From positions 360,906,921 through 360,970,920 of the forward strand of contig CM022297.1 of assembly GCA_011799875.1 (NCBI GenBank): a stretch of DNA of 64,000 nucleotides. Direction: 5' to 3'. Shown piece after piece: positions 45,301 to 57,287 of this stretch. The notes below the pieces were generated by a model. The model worked only from the letters and a program-made list of their open reading frames with translations, was not told where the DNA came from and searched no databases. The DNA is from Thinopyrum elongatum. Taxonomy: Eukaryota; Streptophyta; Magnoliopsida; Poales; Poaceae. The position numbers and the translations under genes are program-made. Position 1 is the stretch's first letter; the number at the start of each line of letters is the position of its first letter.

Positions 45301-48300
45301 TGATTTTCATATATTGCATCCAAAATTATTAGTTCAATGCCGATAGTGCATAGGAGACACAATATAATAAATAAACATGTCTCATATATTAAATCAAATA
45401 TGTGGCATTACAAAGAACATGGTCCAAAGATTACAAGAGGTGAAACTATCTAGTAGTAGGCCAATTCTTGACCTTGCAATCAACTATAATGTTTGAAACA
45501 TTGATACTAAAAATTACATTATAATTGTCTTGTTGTAGCCCAACTGTTTGCCTCGGAATCAAAATCTTCTTAGCCTTGCAATCAAAATCTGAGTCATGCA
45601 TCCTCAATTTATCTTGGTAATCTACAAAATAACAATATGAGGTGAGCAATTATAGTAAAGAAAATCAGGTTAATAGAGAAGTAAAGTTTAAAGGAGCACT
45701 GTACAAATGTTTTTTTACCAAGACTTAGATTTGTACATAGGGGTGGGATAATTAATAATCTGTTTATAAAAACATCTACAACAATTATTAAACAATATTG
45801 TAGATTACACAACCTATATCCGTGCACTATTTATTTTTTTGCATCTCGCATCATTTCAAAACTATATGAACTATCATTATATACTTTTAGTGTTCCAGTC
45901 TATTTTCTATAAAAAAGACCAAAATGCAGAAGTGGAAAGTGCAGATACTTGCAACATCAGTAGCATCACTCTGTAAAGAAATAACAAAATACGCACTAGC
46001 GAAAGGGTCATTGCCATGCTATGAAGTACAAACACAAAGACTTCGAGTCTTCACCCTTACTTTTTCAACTGAGGACAATCTATTTCTCTCTTAAATGTCA
46101 TGCACATGTTCTGAATACCCATGGCTCGTTCAGATAAAAAACTGCGTATTAAAACACCAAGTACCTTCGACCAATCGGATGTGGCCATTCATTGTGAACC
46201 ATCAGCTTGTATTTACTACCAAAAATTATCCAAGATTATATTAATAGTAAAAGAGAGATGAATTCAGCAACCGATTAAATGATAAGTATTCTAGGTAACC
46301 AGTTATACCAACTATACATAATTGAATATTTCCATTTTCCAACGGTCTCTGCACTAATTAGCTTTGGGTCACATCAATCCCGTACTACCCATTCTTGGGA
46401 TGATTTATTAGCCATGCTTGCCATGGTGTATTAGGAGAAATCTTAGTGCCATCAAATAAAAAATCTTTAAATAATCTACATTACACAAAGTGTCATTGTT
46501 ACCTGAGTACTACAAAGTCACACATTAGAATTTCCTGATCCATGAATAAAATTCTCAGAACCTGCAGAAGCAACAACACGAAAAAAAAGCATCATCAGAT
46601 TGGAACAACTGGAGTTATCAACGCATGCATAGAAAGAAGACATTCATATTGAACTAACAAACAGAAAGGCGAATCAACAAGAAAACTATGAACTGTCTAC
46701 ACTGAGCCCCTGACTTGACCTTGAAGGAATGCATGATCTAATTAGTATAGACAACAACATGCCATAATTAGTATAAAAGAGAGGACATCATAGAATAATT
46801 GATTAGCTGCGGGGTAAAAGAACATACGAGACTGAGCCTACCATAAGAGGTCTGGTTTCCGTCCGATCTTGCAGCGTCACCCCGAGCAGAGATAAGGACT
46901 CAGACCACAAGCGGCAAGAAAATCAGTAAGGATTGATCCACACACATTGCAGCAGGAAAATTAAAACCTAATGCATCACAAGAAATGAGTATTGAGTAAA
47001 AAGGTACACAATCATTCTTCCTGAAAATTGCATGATTGTTAACTGCCGCCTCGAACCACGCCTCCAGTCCCTATGCATTGTCATCACTTGAAACATCAAT
47101 CGACATGTTCCCGTCTTACTACAATTACATACCATATGCACATTCATCAGCCGGTTCAGGTATAAGCCTGGTGAAAAAGGTTGTCGAACTTGCTTTTCTA
47201 CATGGTTTTTGTCTTACACTTAACCGATTGTTATGACGCTTAAAAGTAGTATTACGTATAATCTCAAACAACTTCCATGTTCGAAGTTCAGTTGGTTAAA
47301 TCATGACACATGTTCTTAATTAAACTGGAACCCAAAACAGATCAAGGTTGAATGTAAGTGAATTAGAACCATCAAGAAGTAACAACTAAGAATTGGTTAC
47401 CCCAACTCTGCCTGGGACATCAAGGGATGAAGAATATATGCCTTTTGGGTTGATCACGAAATTATGGTCATTTCCTTAGCAAACCTGCGTGATATACAAA
47501 CACATGAGCACAATATTTACATATACACAGAGAGAGAGACAGAGCAGAGGGACACACTACGCAAAATACCTTACAGGTTCTGAACTTGTTGTCTGTGCAG
47601 AAATCATCTCTTGTTCAACATTTGGGTAGAAGAATCCCGCATTTATTTCAACAAGAAACTTATGTGTCAGTAAACGGTTCCCTTCAGTGATGCGCATAAA
47701 ATAGGAAATCTTAGTAGGTTTGAAATCAGCATGTGCAGCTGCGCAGGCAGGGAAAAGCCTCAATGAGGATGCGGTCCATTGGTGCTGTAACTTGTAAGAT
47801 GCGGTCGGCAAGGAGAAACAAGGATGGGCGAGGACAGCGGGGAATATTACTTTTACAGAATACAAATACAGATGCAGGGGAGGCAGAATAGGACCTGCTG
47901 AATTACTGCAGTTGAGGAAGATGGGGGCGTCGGTGCTTGCGTCGTTCCTTGCTATGTGGACTGTGGAGGAACAACGCCGGCGTCTGCATCTCCGGTCATG
48001 CGGATGAAACAACGGCGGCGACGCGTTCCCCAATGCGAGGAGGATGGGCGACGATGTCGAGTGCGTCCCCGATGCACGGAGAAAATGGTGAGGGAGGAGG
48101 GCTTGGCGGAGGCTCTTGAACGTACCGAGGGAACAGGGGAGCCGGTCAAGGGCGAAGGACGGCGGTGGTTGGAACCCTAGCTGCTGTGGGTGCGTCTCTC
48201 GCTTAGGATGAAGGCCAAAACGACGGGATAATAGGAAAACGCTTCGTGCACACGAGGTGGAGGTGTGGGAACGGGGAGGTTAGCATTAAAGTGGGGAAAG

Positions 48301-49562
48301 TGGGAAACAACGCATCATATTTTTTTTCCCGGGTAAAATAACGCATCCTGTTATATCGTTGCTTGACATACGTTGGTACATGGGGGTTCTTGTTGTAGTG
48401 TCCCCGAGACTATTGTCGAATGTTTGATTCGGCAGTAGTCTTAGAACTATTTGAACTTGCTACTTTATTGCTCGGAAGCAACCAATCTTTGTGTCTGTCG
48501 ACTGACTATCTTCTGAAAACAGAAATCTTGTGATCTTGTAGCCCGGTTCGCTGACTTGGAGCAGAAGCAAATCCAGCTCAATCTTGATCTGGAGTTGGCT
48601 CAGAATAACTTGCAGAAGGCTAAGGATGACGCTGCTAGTAAGGAAATCTTATCGACTGGTTCTCTTGCCATCTTTTCTCCTCCTTTTTATGATTCGAATG
48701 TTATTCTTTCTAGAAACAATGAGACAGGCTTTGGAGAAGAAGGACCTTGACCTTGCGGCTGCGAAGAAAACCGCAGAAGAAAAAACGGCACTTGCTGACC
48801 AAAAGATGGCCTCAGTCGGAAAGTTGGAGGAAGAGAATACCAAGCTGAAGGCTGCTCTTGATGAAGCCAACAAAGAGGTAACTCGACTGAAGAAGGATAA
48901 AGGGACCCTGACCAACAAAGTGGAAGACATCACCCGCAAGAGGGACGAGCTAGAGAATTATCTGGGAGGACTCGCCAAAAAATTATTCCTCATGCTTGAA
49001 GGTACTTTTCTCTGTCCGATTGATTTGCTTTCATTGACTCATCATACTACTGTCGACTCATTATTTCTCTGCGAGTGCAGAATTCTGTCAAAACTTCGAG
49101 GAAGAGACTGGGCGAGTCGAGACGAGCTTCGACCCCATCAACTCCCCTGTTAAAGATGAAGCTGCCATGAACGTGCTCCGACTGGAGTCTCGCCTTGCCA
49201 GCGCCATGGATTACCTTGCTCGACTGAAGGTTGTGGTGTCGCGGATCGACACAGCGCTCTGGCCAAGGGAAACGCTCCAAAATGACCTCGAGTCTTTGAT
49301 GACTCGACTCAATGAGATTCCTGGTCAAGTGCAGGAATGGAAGAAGTCCTCTACTCGATGCGGTGCTGACGTAGCTCTGTCCCTGGTTCGTGTTCATTGC
49401 AAGGAAGCCAGAGAAGAGAAGCTAGCAGCAATCAAGGTTGCCAATACCAAGAAACTTGACTTCCAGTCCTTCATGGAGACTTTTATTGCTGCTGCTACTC
49501 GAATTGCAGATGGAATCGACCTGGATGAGTTCGTCGAGCCTGCCAGCCCTCCTGCGGAGTGA
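42379..49562 (+). CDS. Spliced antisense gene of element D (PF04195-type protein)
   Basis: The start is ATG 42379. Exons that keep the frame with consensus junctions are 42379-43374, 43464-43816, 43910-43986 and 44067-44512. After the CACTA insertion come 48542-48637, 48714-49001 and 49081-49562, with the stop at 49560. Exon 1 has the PF04195 core (FSLPPHPFFRAFLNFFGAQL, then AFVSLCENFLGCRPHWGLF). Exons 2-4 are acidic and serine-rich, and exons 5-6 code for a long coiled coil (KLEEENTKLKAALDEANKEV). The last exon is helical. Exon 4 ends in an in-frame TAG directly before a GT, so this copy may make only an N-terminal protein. The phase at the start of exon 5 suggests a missed exon. The function is unknown. 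Confidence 0.75.
44728..45021 (+). repeat. Intronic tandem repeat, about 124-132-bp units
   Basis: ACCAGTGGGGGCAC starts at 44728, 44860 and 44984. Each is followed by GCTGAGTGCACCCACTGGGT or a near copy and GTAGTCC. Each unit has inverted ACCAGTGGG/CCCACTGGGT parts and can form a stem. The CACTA element is inserted in the third unit. Confidence 0.75.
45025..48400. mobile_element. Non-autonomous CACTA transposon
   Basis: The left end CACTACAACAGGAACCCCC and the inverted right end CACTACAACAAGAACCCCC match over 19 bases with one difference. The 3-bp target duplication TCC is at 45022-45024 and 48401-48403. Subterminal GCGTTG/CAACG motifs are frequent near both ends. No transposase ORF is present. 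A GC-rich patch at 47940-48180 with an open minus frame (to 47557) may be a captured leader or exon. The rest is AT-rich. Confidence 0.92.
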
Positions 49563-49918
49563 ACAAAACTTTTATGATCCGATTCAATTTGCCTTGGTAT
49601 GCCGAGTGATTTTGTAACCGCTAAACTCCTTCGGGCCTGATGCCCGAGTACTTTAATCTGCGGTCCGGAATCTCATGGGATTCGTCCAAACTTAATTTTC
49701 CCTTAAATATGCTTGTTTTTATTTCCAAGTGGAACTTGTATCTTCACTCGGAACAGACTTTTGTTCTTGTGATGCAATTCTGAGGAGAGGATCGCGGACG
49801 ACCTGCACCTCGTCATCCTTGCAGATCAGGATGGGGCACACATTGTACTTGTGGCGTAGCTCCGAAGAGAAGGTCGCAGTCGACCTGCACCTCGTCGTCC
49901 TTGCGGATCAGGATGGAG
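49563..49918. other. Region after the antisense gene, with a duplicated segment
   Basis: CGACCTGCACCTCGTCxTCC with its surroundings occurs twice, at about 49784 and 49863 (79 bp apart). A small stem, CGGGCCTGATGCCCG, lies at 49634-49648, about 75 bp after the stop codon, and may be part of a 3' end signal. Confidence 0.5.
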
Positions 49919-50925
49919 TGTGTTTTAAACTTAGGCGAGTACAGGACCGCAGCTAAGCCCCCGAGTGAGAGGGTTGCTCATCACTCGGTAGGATTTTTTA
50001 AACTTAGGCGAGTACAGGACTGCAGCTAAGCCTCCGAGTGAGAGTGTTGTTCATCACTCGGTAGGATTTTTTAAACTTAGGCGAGTACAGGACTGCAGCT
50101 AAGCCCCCGAGTGAGAGGGTTGCTCTCACTCGGTAGGATTTTTTAAACTTAGGCGAGTACAGGACTGCAACTAAGCCCCCGGTGAGAGGGTTTGCTCATC
50201 ACTCGGTAGGATTTTACAAACTTAGGGAGTACAGACTGCAGCTACCCCCGATGAGAGGGTTGCTCATCACTGAGTAGGATTTTTAACAACTTAGGCGAGT
50301 ACATGACGACTGCAGCTAAGCCTCCGAGTGAGAGGGTTGTTCATCCACTCGGTAGGATTTTACAAACTTACGAGTACAGGACTGCAGCTAGACCCCCGAG
50401 TGAGAGGGTTGCTCATCACTCGTTAGGATTTTAACAACTTAGGCGAGTACAGGACTGCAGCTAAGCCTCCGAGTGAGAGGGTTGTTCATCACTCGGTAGG
50501 ATTTTTTTTTAACTTAGGCGAGTACAGGACTGCAGCTAAGCCCCTGAGTGAGAGGGTTGCTCCTCACTTCGTAGATTTTTTAAACTTAGGCGAGTACAGG
50601 ACTGCAGCTAAGCCTCCGAGTGAGAGGGTTGTTCATCACTCGGTAGGATTTTACGAACTTAGGCGAGTACAGGACTGCAGCTAAGCCTCCAAGTGAGAGG
50701 GTTGCTCATCACTCGGTAGGATTTTACAAACTTAGGCGAGTACAGGACTGCAGCTAAGCCCCCAAGTGAGAGGGTTGCTCATCACTCGGTAGGATTTTTT
50801 AAACTTAGGCAAATCGGATTCGCGGCTAAGCCCCCGAGTGAGAGGGTTGCTCTTCACTCGGTAGGATTTTTTGAACTTAGGCGAATCGGATTCGTGGCTA
50901 AGCCACCCACTGGGGGATTTTGGAC
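49919..50925. repeat. Tandem array of about fourteen 73-bp units, each with a hairpin
   Basis: CTTAGGCGAGTACAGGACTG marks the units, at about 49929, 50002, 50075, 50148 and so on to 50876, spaced 71-76 bp. Most units contain CCGAGTGA, a 12-base loop and TCACTCGG, a perfect 8-bp stem. Units vary by single bases and T-run length. The array lies between the 3' end of the antisense gene and the 3' end of pol, which face each other. Confidence 0.9.
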
Positions 50926-51025
50926 ACATGTATTAGTAACAACAATCATTTAGGAGACTGTAAAACCATGTCTTTGATAAACGAACTGAAAGGTACTCTT
51001 TATTACATCTCATCAGTCTGAACAC

Positions 51026-54000
51026 TTAAGTATAAAAACGGCGGAGTAGCTCCGCATTCCAAGCGCGTGGCTCGTCTTTATTCTGCTCCACATTGTAGAG
51101 GTGATACGCTCCGTTGTGGAGCGCCTTGGTGACGATGAAGGGACCTTCCCAAGCGGGGGCAAGTTTGTGAGGCCGCTGCTGGTCCACTCGGAGCACAAGG
51201 TCCCCTTCCTGAAATGCTCGACCCTTCACATTTCTGGCATATAATCGATGAAGGTCTTGCTGATAAATGGTCGATCGGATCAAGGCCATCTCTCTTTCTT
51301 CTTCCAGAAGATCAACAGCGTCTTCTCGAGCCCGTTTTGCTTCGGCTTCTGAAAAAAGTTCTACTCGGGGTGCATTGTGAAGCAAGTCACTCGGCAGCAC
51401 AGTCTCAGCCCCATAGACCATGAAGAAGGGGGTTCGACCGGTCGACCGATTTGGTGTTGTTCTTAATCCCCAAAGGACTGATGGTAACTCATCTACCCAA
51501 GCGCCGGCTGCATGCTTGAGGTCGCGCATCAATCGAGGTTTCAGCCCTTTGAGAATCAAACCGTTCGCTCTTTCTGCTTGTCCATTCGACTGAGGGTGGG
51601 CGACTGAAGCATAGTCAACCCGAGTACCTTGGGAAGCGCAGAAAGCTCGGAACTCATCTGAATCAAAGTTTGACCCATTATCCGTGATGATGCTGTGCGG
51701 AACTCCATATCTAAACGTTAACCCTCTGATGAAGCTGACAGCAGTACTTGCTTCCAGGCTTTTGATAGGTTTAGCTTCAATCCATTTAGTGAACTTGTCG
51801 ACTGCTACAAGCACATGGGTGAAGCCACTCCTGCCAGTCCTCAGAGATCCTACCATATCTAATCCCCAAACAGCGAATGGCCAGACGAGTGGAATGGTTT
51901 TCAAGGCTGAAGCGGGTTTGTGGGACATGTTGGAGTAGAACTGACAGCCCTTACACTTGTCGATTATTTCCTTTGCCATCTCATTTGCCCGTGGCCAATA
52001 AAACCCTGCTCGATATGCTTTGGCCACGATGGCCCGAGAAGACGCATGGTGACCACAGGTTCCTGAGTGGATATCATTGAGGATCATTCGGCCTTCTTCT
52101 GGAGTGATGCATTTCTGAACGACCCCAGTAACACTCTCTCTATAGAGTTGTCCACCCATTACTGTGAAGGCTTTGGATCGACGGACAATCTGGCGAGCCT
52201 CTTCTTCATCCTCTGGAAGCTCTTTCCTGAGAATATATGCGATATACGGCACTGTCCAATCGGGAATAACAATCAAAACCTCCATGATTAAGTCGACCAC
52301 AGCTGGGATTTCAACTTCAGTCGGATCAGTGGAACTTTTAGGCTGTGGGGGCTCTTCAGTGAAGGGATCTTCTTGAACTGAAGGTGCGTGAATATGCTCC
52401 AAAAACACATTGCTGGGAATAGGCTCCCGCTTGGAACCTATTTTCGCCAAGTCATCCGCTGCTTGATTCTTCAGTCGGGGTATATGGTGGAGCTCCAGCC
52501 CTTCAAACTTCTTTTCTAGCTTTCTCACTGCATTGCAATAGCCAGTCATCGCTGGGCTCCTGATGTCCCACTCTTTCATCACTTGATTAACCACTAAATC
52601 TGAGTCACCATATACCATCAGGCGACGGACGCCGAGTGAAATGGCCATACGCAACCCGTATAGAAGCGCCTCATATTCAACTTCATTGTTGGAGGAATCA
52701 AAGTGAATCTGGAGAACATATCTGAGGTTGTCGCCTCGTGGAGATATCAAGACTACCCCAGCGCCTGAACCATTCAACATCTTGGACCCGTCGAAGAACA
52801 TAGTCCAATGTTCTGACTGTATCTGAGTCGGTAGCTGCTGTTCAATCCACTCGACGAGGAAATCTGCTATTGCTTGAGACTTGATCGCTTTCTTCGCCTC
52901 AAACCTGATATCCAGCGGAAGGAGTTCAATCGCCCATTTTTTCACTCGACCAGTTGCATCTCTGTTGTTCAAAATCTCTGACAAGGGAGCGTCGCTAATG
53001 ATCGTAATCGAATGATCTGAGAAGTAATGTGCAACCTTCTTTGTGGTCAAGTAAATTCCATAGACAAGCTTTTGATAATGTGGATATCTCTGCTTGGATG
53101 GGGTTAAGACTTCAGAAATATAGTACACTGGGCGTTGGACCTTGTAGGTTTTACCTTCTTCTTCTCGCTCGACCGTGAGTACTGTACTGACAACCTGTCC
53201 TGTGGCTGCTATATAAAGCAGTAAAGGCTCTTTGCTGATTGGAGCAGCAAGCACTGGCCAGGTGGAAAGCAGGGCTTTGAGCTCTGCAAACGCTGCGTCA
53301 GCTTCAGGAGTCCACTCAAACTTATCAGATTTCTTCATCAGTCGGTAAAGAGGCAGTGCCTTTTCACCGAGACGAGAGATGAATCGACTCAAAGCGGCCA
53401 AACAACCAGTAAGCTTCTGAACATCGTGTACACGCACAAGGTGTTTCATTCGGAGGATTGCACCAATTTTCTCTGGGTTGGCATCGATCCCATGTTCGGA
53501 AACGAGGAAACCGAGTAACTTTCCACCTGGAACTCCAAATGTACACTTCGACGGATTAAGCTTGATATCATATTTTCTCAAATTGGCAAAGGTTTCAGCA
53601 AGGTCAGTCAGCAGGTCGGAACCTTTACGCGACTTAACCACGATGTCATCCATGTACGCTTCCACATTCCGACTGATTTGAGTTAGTAGGCACTTCTGTA
53701 TCATACGCATGAATGTGGCACCAGCGTTCTTGAGACCAAAGGGCATGGTGACATAGCAAAAGCACCCGAATGGGGTGATAAAAGCTGTTTTTATTTCATC
53801 AGGTCCATACAGTCGGATCTGATGGTACCCGAAATATGCATCCAGGAAGGACAATTGCTCACATCCCGCAGTCGAGTCGACTATCTGATCGATGCGGGGG
53901 AGAGGAAAATGATCTTTCGGGCAGGCCCGATTGATTTGCTTGAAATCAATGCACATACAAAGTGAATCGTCCTTCTTGGGAACCATGACAACATTGGCGA

Positions 54001-54937
54001 GCCACTCGGAGTGGTAAATTTCGCGGATGAACTCAGCCGCCAGAAGCCGAGCCACCTCTTCGCCGATCGCCTTTCGCTTCTCCACAGAGGACCGACAGAG
54101 ATGCTCTTTAATGGGTTTCGCCTTTGGATCGACTCGCAAACAGTGCTCAGCCAGTCCCCTGGGTACACCCGGCATGTCAGACGGCTTCCATGCGAAGATG
54201 TCCCAGTTCTCACGGAGGAACTGGATGAGCGCTTCTTCCTATTTGCTGTCGAGTGTTGTCGAGATATGAGCCGGAGCAACATTGGGATCGGTCGGGTGAA
54301 TGTGAACAGGCTTTGTTTCACCGGACGACTAAAATGCAGACTCTGAAGCAGGCTTCTTAGTACGCAACAAATCACTCGGATCTGCAGTCTTCTTATATTC
54401 TTCCATTTCTACTGCTGCCATCTGTTCATCGGCTATCATAGAGCCCTTCTGGAGGCACTCTTCTGCTCGTTGCCGATTGCCAGTGACTGTGATCACGCCT
54501 CTGGGGCCAGGCATCTTCAGCTTGAGGTACACGTAACACGGTCGAGCCATGAAACGGGCATATGCAGTTCTGCCCAGAATAGCATGATAGGCACTGTGAA
54601 AATCCACAACTTCGAATGTCAACTTCTCCTTACGGTAATTCTTTGAATCACCGAAAACCACGTCAAGAGTGATCTGACCGAGTGAATCAGCTTTCTTTCC
54701 TGGAATGACACCGTGGAATCGCATATTGCTCTCACTGAGCTTGGACATCGGAATGCCCATCCCACGAAGGGTCTCAGCATACAAAATGTTCAAGCCGCTG
54801 CCACCATCCATCAAGACTTTGGTCAGTCGGGTGCCCCCAACGATTGGGTCGACCACCAATGCTTGCCTCCCGGGGGTGGCAACGTGCGGTGGGTGGTCAG
54901 ATTGGTCAAATGTAATGGGAGTCTTTGACCATTTCAA
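51026..54937 (-). pseudogene. pol of element D: protease, RT, two RNase H domains, integrase
   Basis: The frame is open except for TAG at 54331-54329 and 54241-54239. The protease has LMDGGSGLNIL near 54800. RT begins near 54150 and has the catalytic YMDD at 53656-53645 (residues 174-177 counted from ATG 54175). A decayed RT-linked RNase H follows, then a second, better kept RNase H (MFFDGSKMLNGSGAG near 52800, then EVEYEALLYGL). Integrase has D in WGLDMVG, D in TDNGSNF and E in NGQAERAN, with 35 residues between the last two. The ORF ends at 51026. Two RNase H domains identify the Tat lineage. An intact 1049-residue piece from ATG 54175 could still make an enzyme without protease. Confidence 0.92.
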
Positions 54938-57213
54938 ATATGTCGTCGTTGCCGAGCAACCATGTTTACCTCTCTGTTGATGACTTTCAGTCGACTTTTG
55001 CTTTCAATGTCAGCAAAAATCATCAAAGTGGAATTGACATTAGGGAAACCGTCATCATCTTCTTCCTTGTCACCATCCTTGTCAGACTCTTTTTCCTTTT
55101 CATTGGGCTGTTTCTCTCGGAACTGCTGGATCAGGAGCCGACATTGTCGAGTGGTATGTTTGGGATAAATCGGATTACCCTCTTCATCCTTCTTGGTGTG
55201 AATGTGACATGGCAAGTCCAACACATCATTCCCTGCCTGATCGTTCACCTTCTTGGGGATCCAGGGCCCTTTGGGCTTTCCCTTGAATTTTCCTTGAGTT
55301 ACAACTGCAGCTTCACCTGGACCTGCTAGCTCGGCTTTGCATTTCTGCTTCCGACCTCCTCCGGTGTCTTGGGCGACTGGTTTGCCCTTTCCACTGCGGA
55401 GTCGATCCTCTTCTTCACCATTAGCGTACCGAGTGGCTATTTCCATCATTCGGGTCAGAGACATATCTCCTGTCCGACCAAATTTCAGGTTAAGCTCTCG
55501 ATACCGAACGCCCTCCTTGAAGGCACAAACTGCTTGGTGTTGGGATACATTTTCTACTGTGTGGTGTAAAGTGGTCCATCTTTGGATGTAATCCCTCAGA
55601 GTTTCATTCGGCTTCTGTACACAATGTTGCAATTCCGTCAACCCTGCAGGTCGTTTGCATGTGCCCTCGAATGTCCTGACAAACACTCGGGTTAACTCTT
55701 CCCAGCTGAATATACTGCCTGGAGCCAACTGATTCAGCCATGCTCTGGCCGATCCTTCCAACATGAGAGGAAGATGTTTCATAGCTACCTCATCATTTCC
55801 ACCACCGATCTGAACAGCCACTCGGTAATCTTCCAGCCAAGTGTCAGGCTTTGACTCACCGGTGAACTTACTAACCCCAGTCACCAACCTGAAGTTGGGG
55901 GGGATCTCAGCAGCTCTGATGGCTCTGCTAAAACACTCGGGACCCGAAACATGTATTCTGCTTCCACTCGGGCGATCTCTGTCTTGCCCCTCTCTGTGTG
56001 CTCGGTTCCTGTCGACCAAACCTTGCACCAAAATTGACCTCGCATCAAACCCTGGCTATCTTGGGTCGACTGGCATCCTCCGCTCTCCGCTGTACGGGCG
56101 CCTGTCATCATAATGCCGGGGCACATATGATCCGCCTCTCGAAGGGGGCGTAGGCGCTCGACGGCGGTCATTACGGCCGAGCCGATGATCGTACTGCTCG
56201 TGGTTCCGACCCAAGTACTGATCTTGGCGATGCCCCCGCCCCTCACGCCGCAGAGGCGATCTTGGGCTGTGAGCCGATTGAACTGTGTCAGCCACCACAG
56301 ATCTGCTATGGATTCTGTTACGCGACTGAGATACTGCAGTGTTTTGCTCTCCTGCTGCCCGGAGCAGAGCCCGGATCCGCATCAAACCTCGTCCAGCTTC
56401 CGACTGGGATGGCTGGATGGACTCTGCTATACGAGCTGCAGTCGTAAGATTCTGAATAGGAGTGCGGTATACCTGAGGTTCAGGCGGGAACAATTGCCGC
56501 CGTCGACTGGACTCAAGAATCTGCTGCCGAGCATGTTCGTCGAGTGCATGCTGAAGATTTTCCAGTCGAGTGCGTTCAGCCAAAGTGTCCAAGCGCGCTG
56601 CCTCCAAGGCCCAAGCCTCAGAGGTCTCTCCGACGATGGGCGTGTGGAGTGCTTCCTCGTCCCGGCGGTGAAGTTCCTCCCTCCGCTGCGAAGAGAGGGT
56701 TTCGGAGTGGTATTCCTCGTGAACATGCGACGGATCGCCACCGCCGTCGCCGCCTCCGTTGCGACGCATGCCAGGTGGGCTACGCGGCGTGTCGACCATC
56801 AGGACCTTCGCCGCAGGATCGCTGCTGTCACACTCGGACAGTGTCTCGACGGAGCCTGTCGACAGATCAAACAGGCCGTAGAGAGATTCATCGGGCTCGA
56901 TTGCTGTGACTTGAGGGGTGGCCGACTGACGTGCCACCGCATGCTTCACCCACCGCTGAAGCCGCGATCGACCGGATCGCTTGCGACAGTGAACAGCGGG
57001 GAATGAAGACGCCGCAGGAGCCGACCGGTATTGGGACGACGGCTGCCGCAGAAGGACGCCGCGGACACACGCGCGAAAGTGCGTCGCCCCGCGGACGGGG
57101 AATGTCTCGACGTCGAGGGGGGCCTCCTGGAGCCAGGCGGAGTCGTCGGCGATGAAGACGAGCGCGCTGAGACGGATCTCGTGGCCCTCAGCCAAACCTC
57201 CACCAGAAACCAT
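54934..57213 (-). pseudogene. gag of element D (one nonsense codon)
   Basis: The likely start is ATG 57213 (MVSGGGLAEGHE), 75 bp after the 5' LTR. The N-terminal part, to about 56060, is variable, rich in arginine, glutamate and serine, and helical. A TAG at 56058-56056 interrupts the frame. After it the frame is open and holds the capsid-type gag domain (KPDTWLEDYRVAVQIGGG, then SARAWLNQLAPGSIFSWEEL). The C-terminal part has a zinc-knuckle-like C-x-H ... C pattern (LPCHIHTKKDEEG, then TRQCRLL). It ends at a TGA that overlaps the pol frame, so a frameshift lies at or just before the gag-pol border (about 54945-54970). Gag would build the virus-like particle. Confidence 0.88.
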
Positions 57214-57270
57214 GATGATGGGAATTGGAAAAAATCGCAACCTCACCGGAAAGTCGCTAAGACACCTGCC

Positions 57271-57285
57271 CCATGGTGGGCGCCA
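57271..57285 (-). other. Primer binding site of element D
   Basis: On the minus strand TGGCGCCCACCATGG starts 2 bp after the 5' LTR. It begins with the TGG that pairs with a tRNA 3' CCA. The exact tRNA is not assigned here. Confidence 0.7.
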
Positions 57286-57287
57286 AC

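Noticed and set aside
47557..48033. 158-codon minus frame in the CACTA element as a transposase or host gene
   Set aside because: No transposase motif and no clear domain. At most it is a captured leader or exon.
49919..50925. CRISPR-like reading of the regular 73-bp array
   Set aside because: The DNA is plant nuclear, the whole unit repeats without unique spacers, and no cas gene is present. It is an ordinary tandem array inside a retrotransposon.
51214..52376. Plus-strand open frames opposite integrase and RNase H of element D
   Set aside because: Short, domain-free shadows of the minus-strand pol frame.
56185..57006. 273-codon plus-strand frame opposite gag of element D
   Set aside because: It mirrors the arginine- and glutamate-rich gag coding strand and has no domain of its own.
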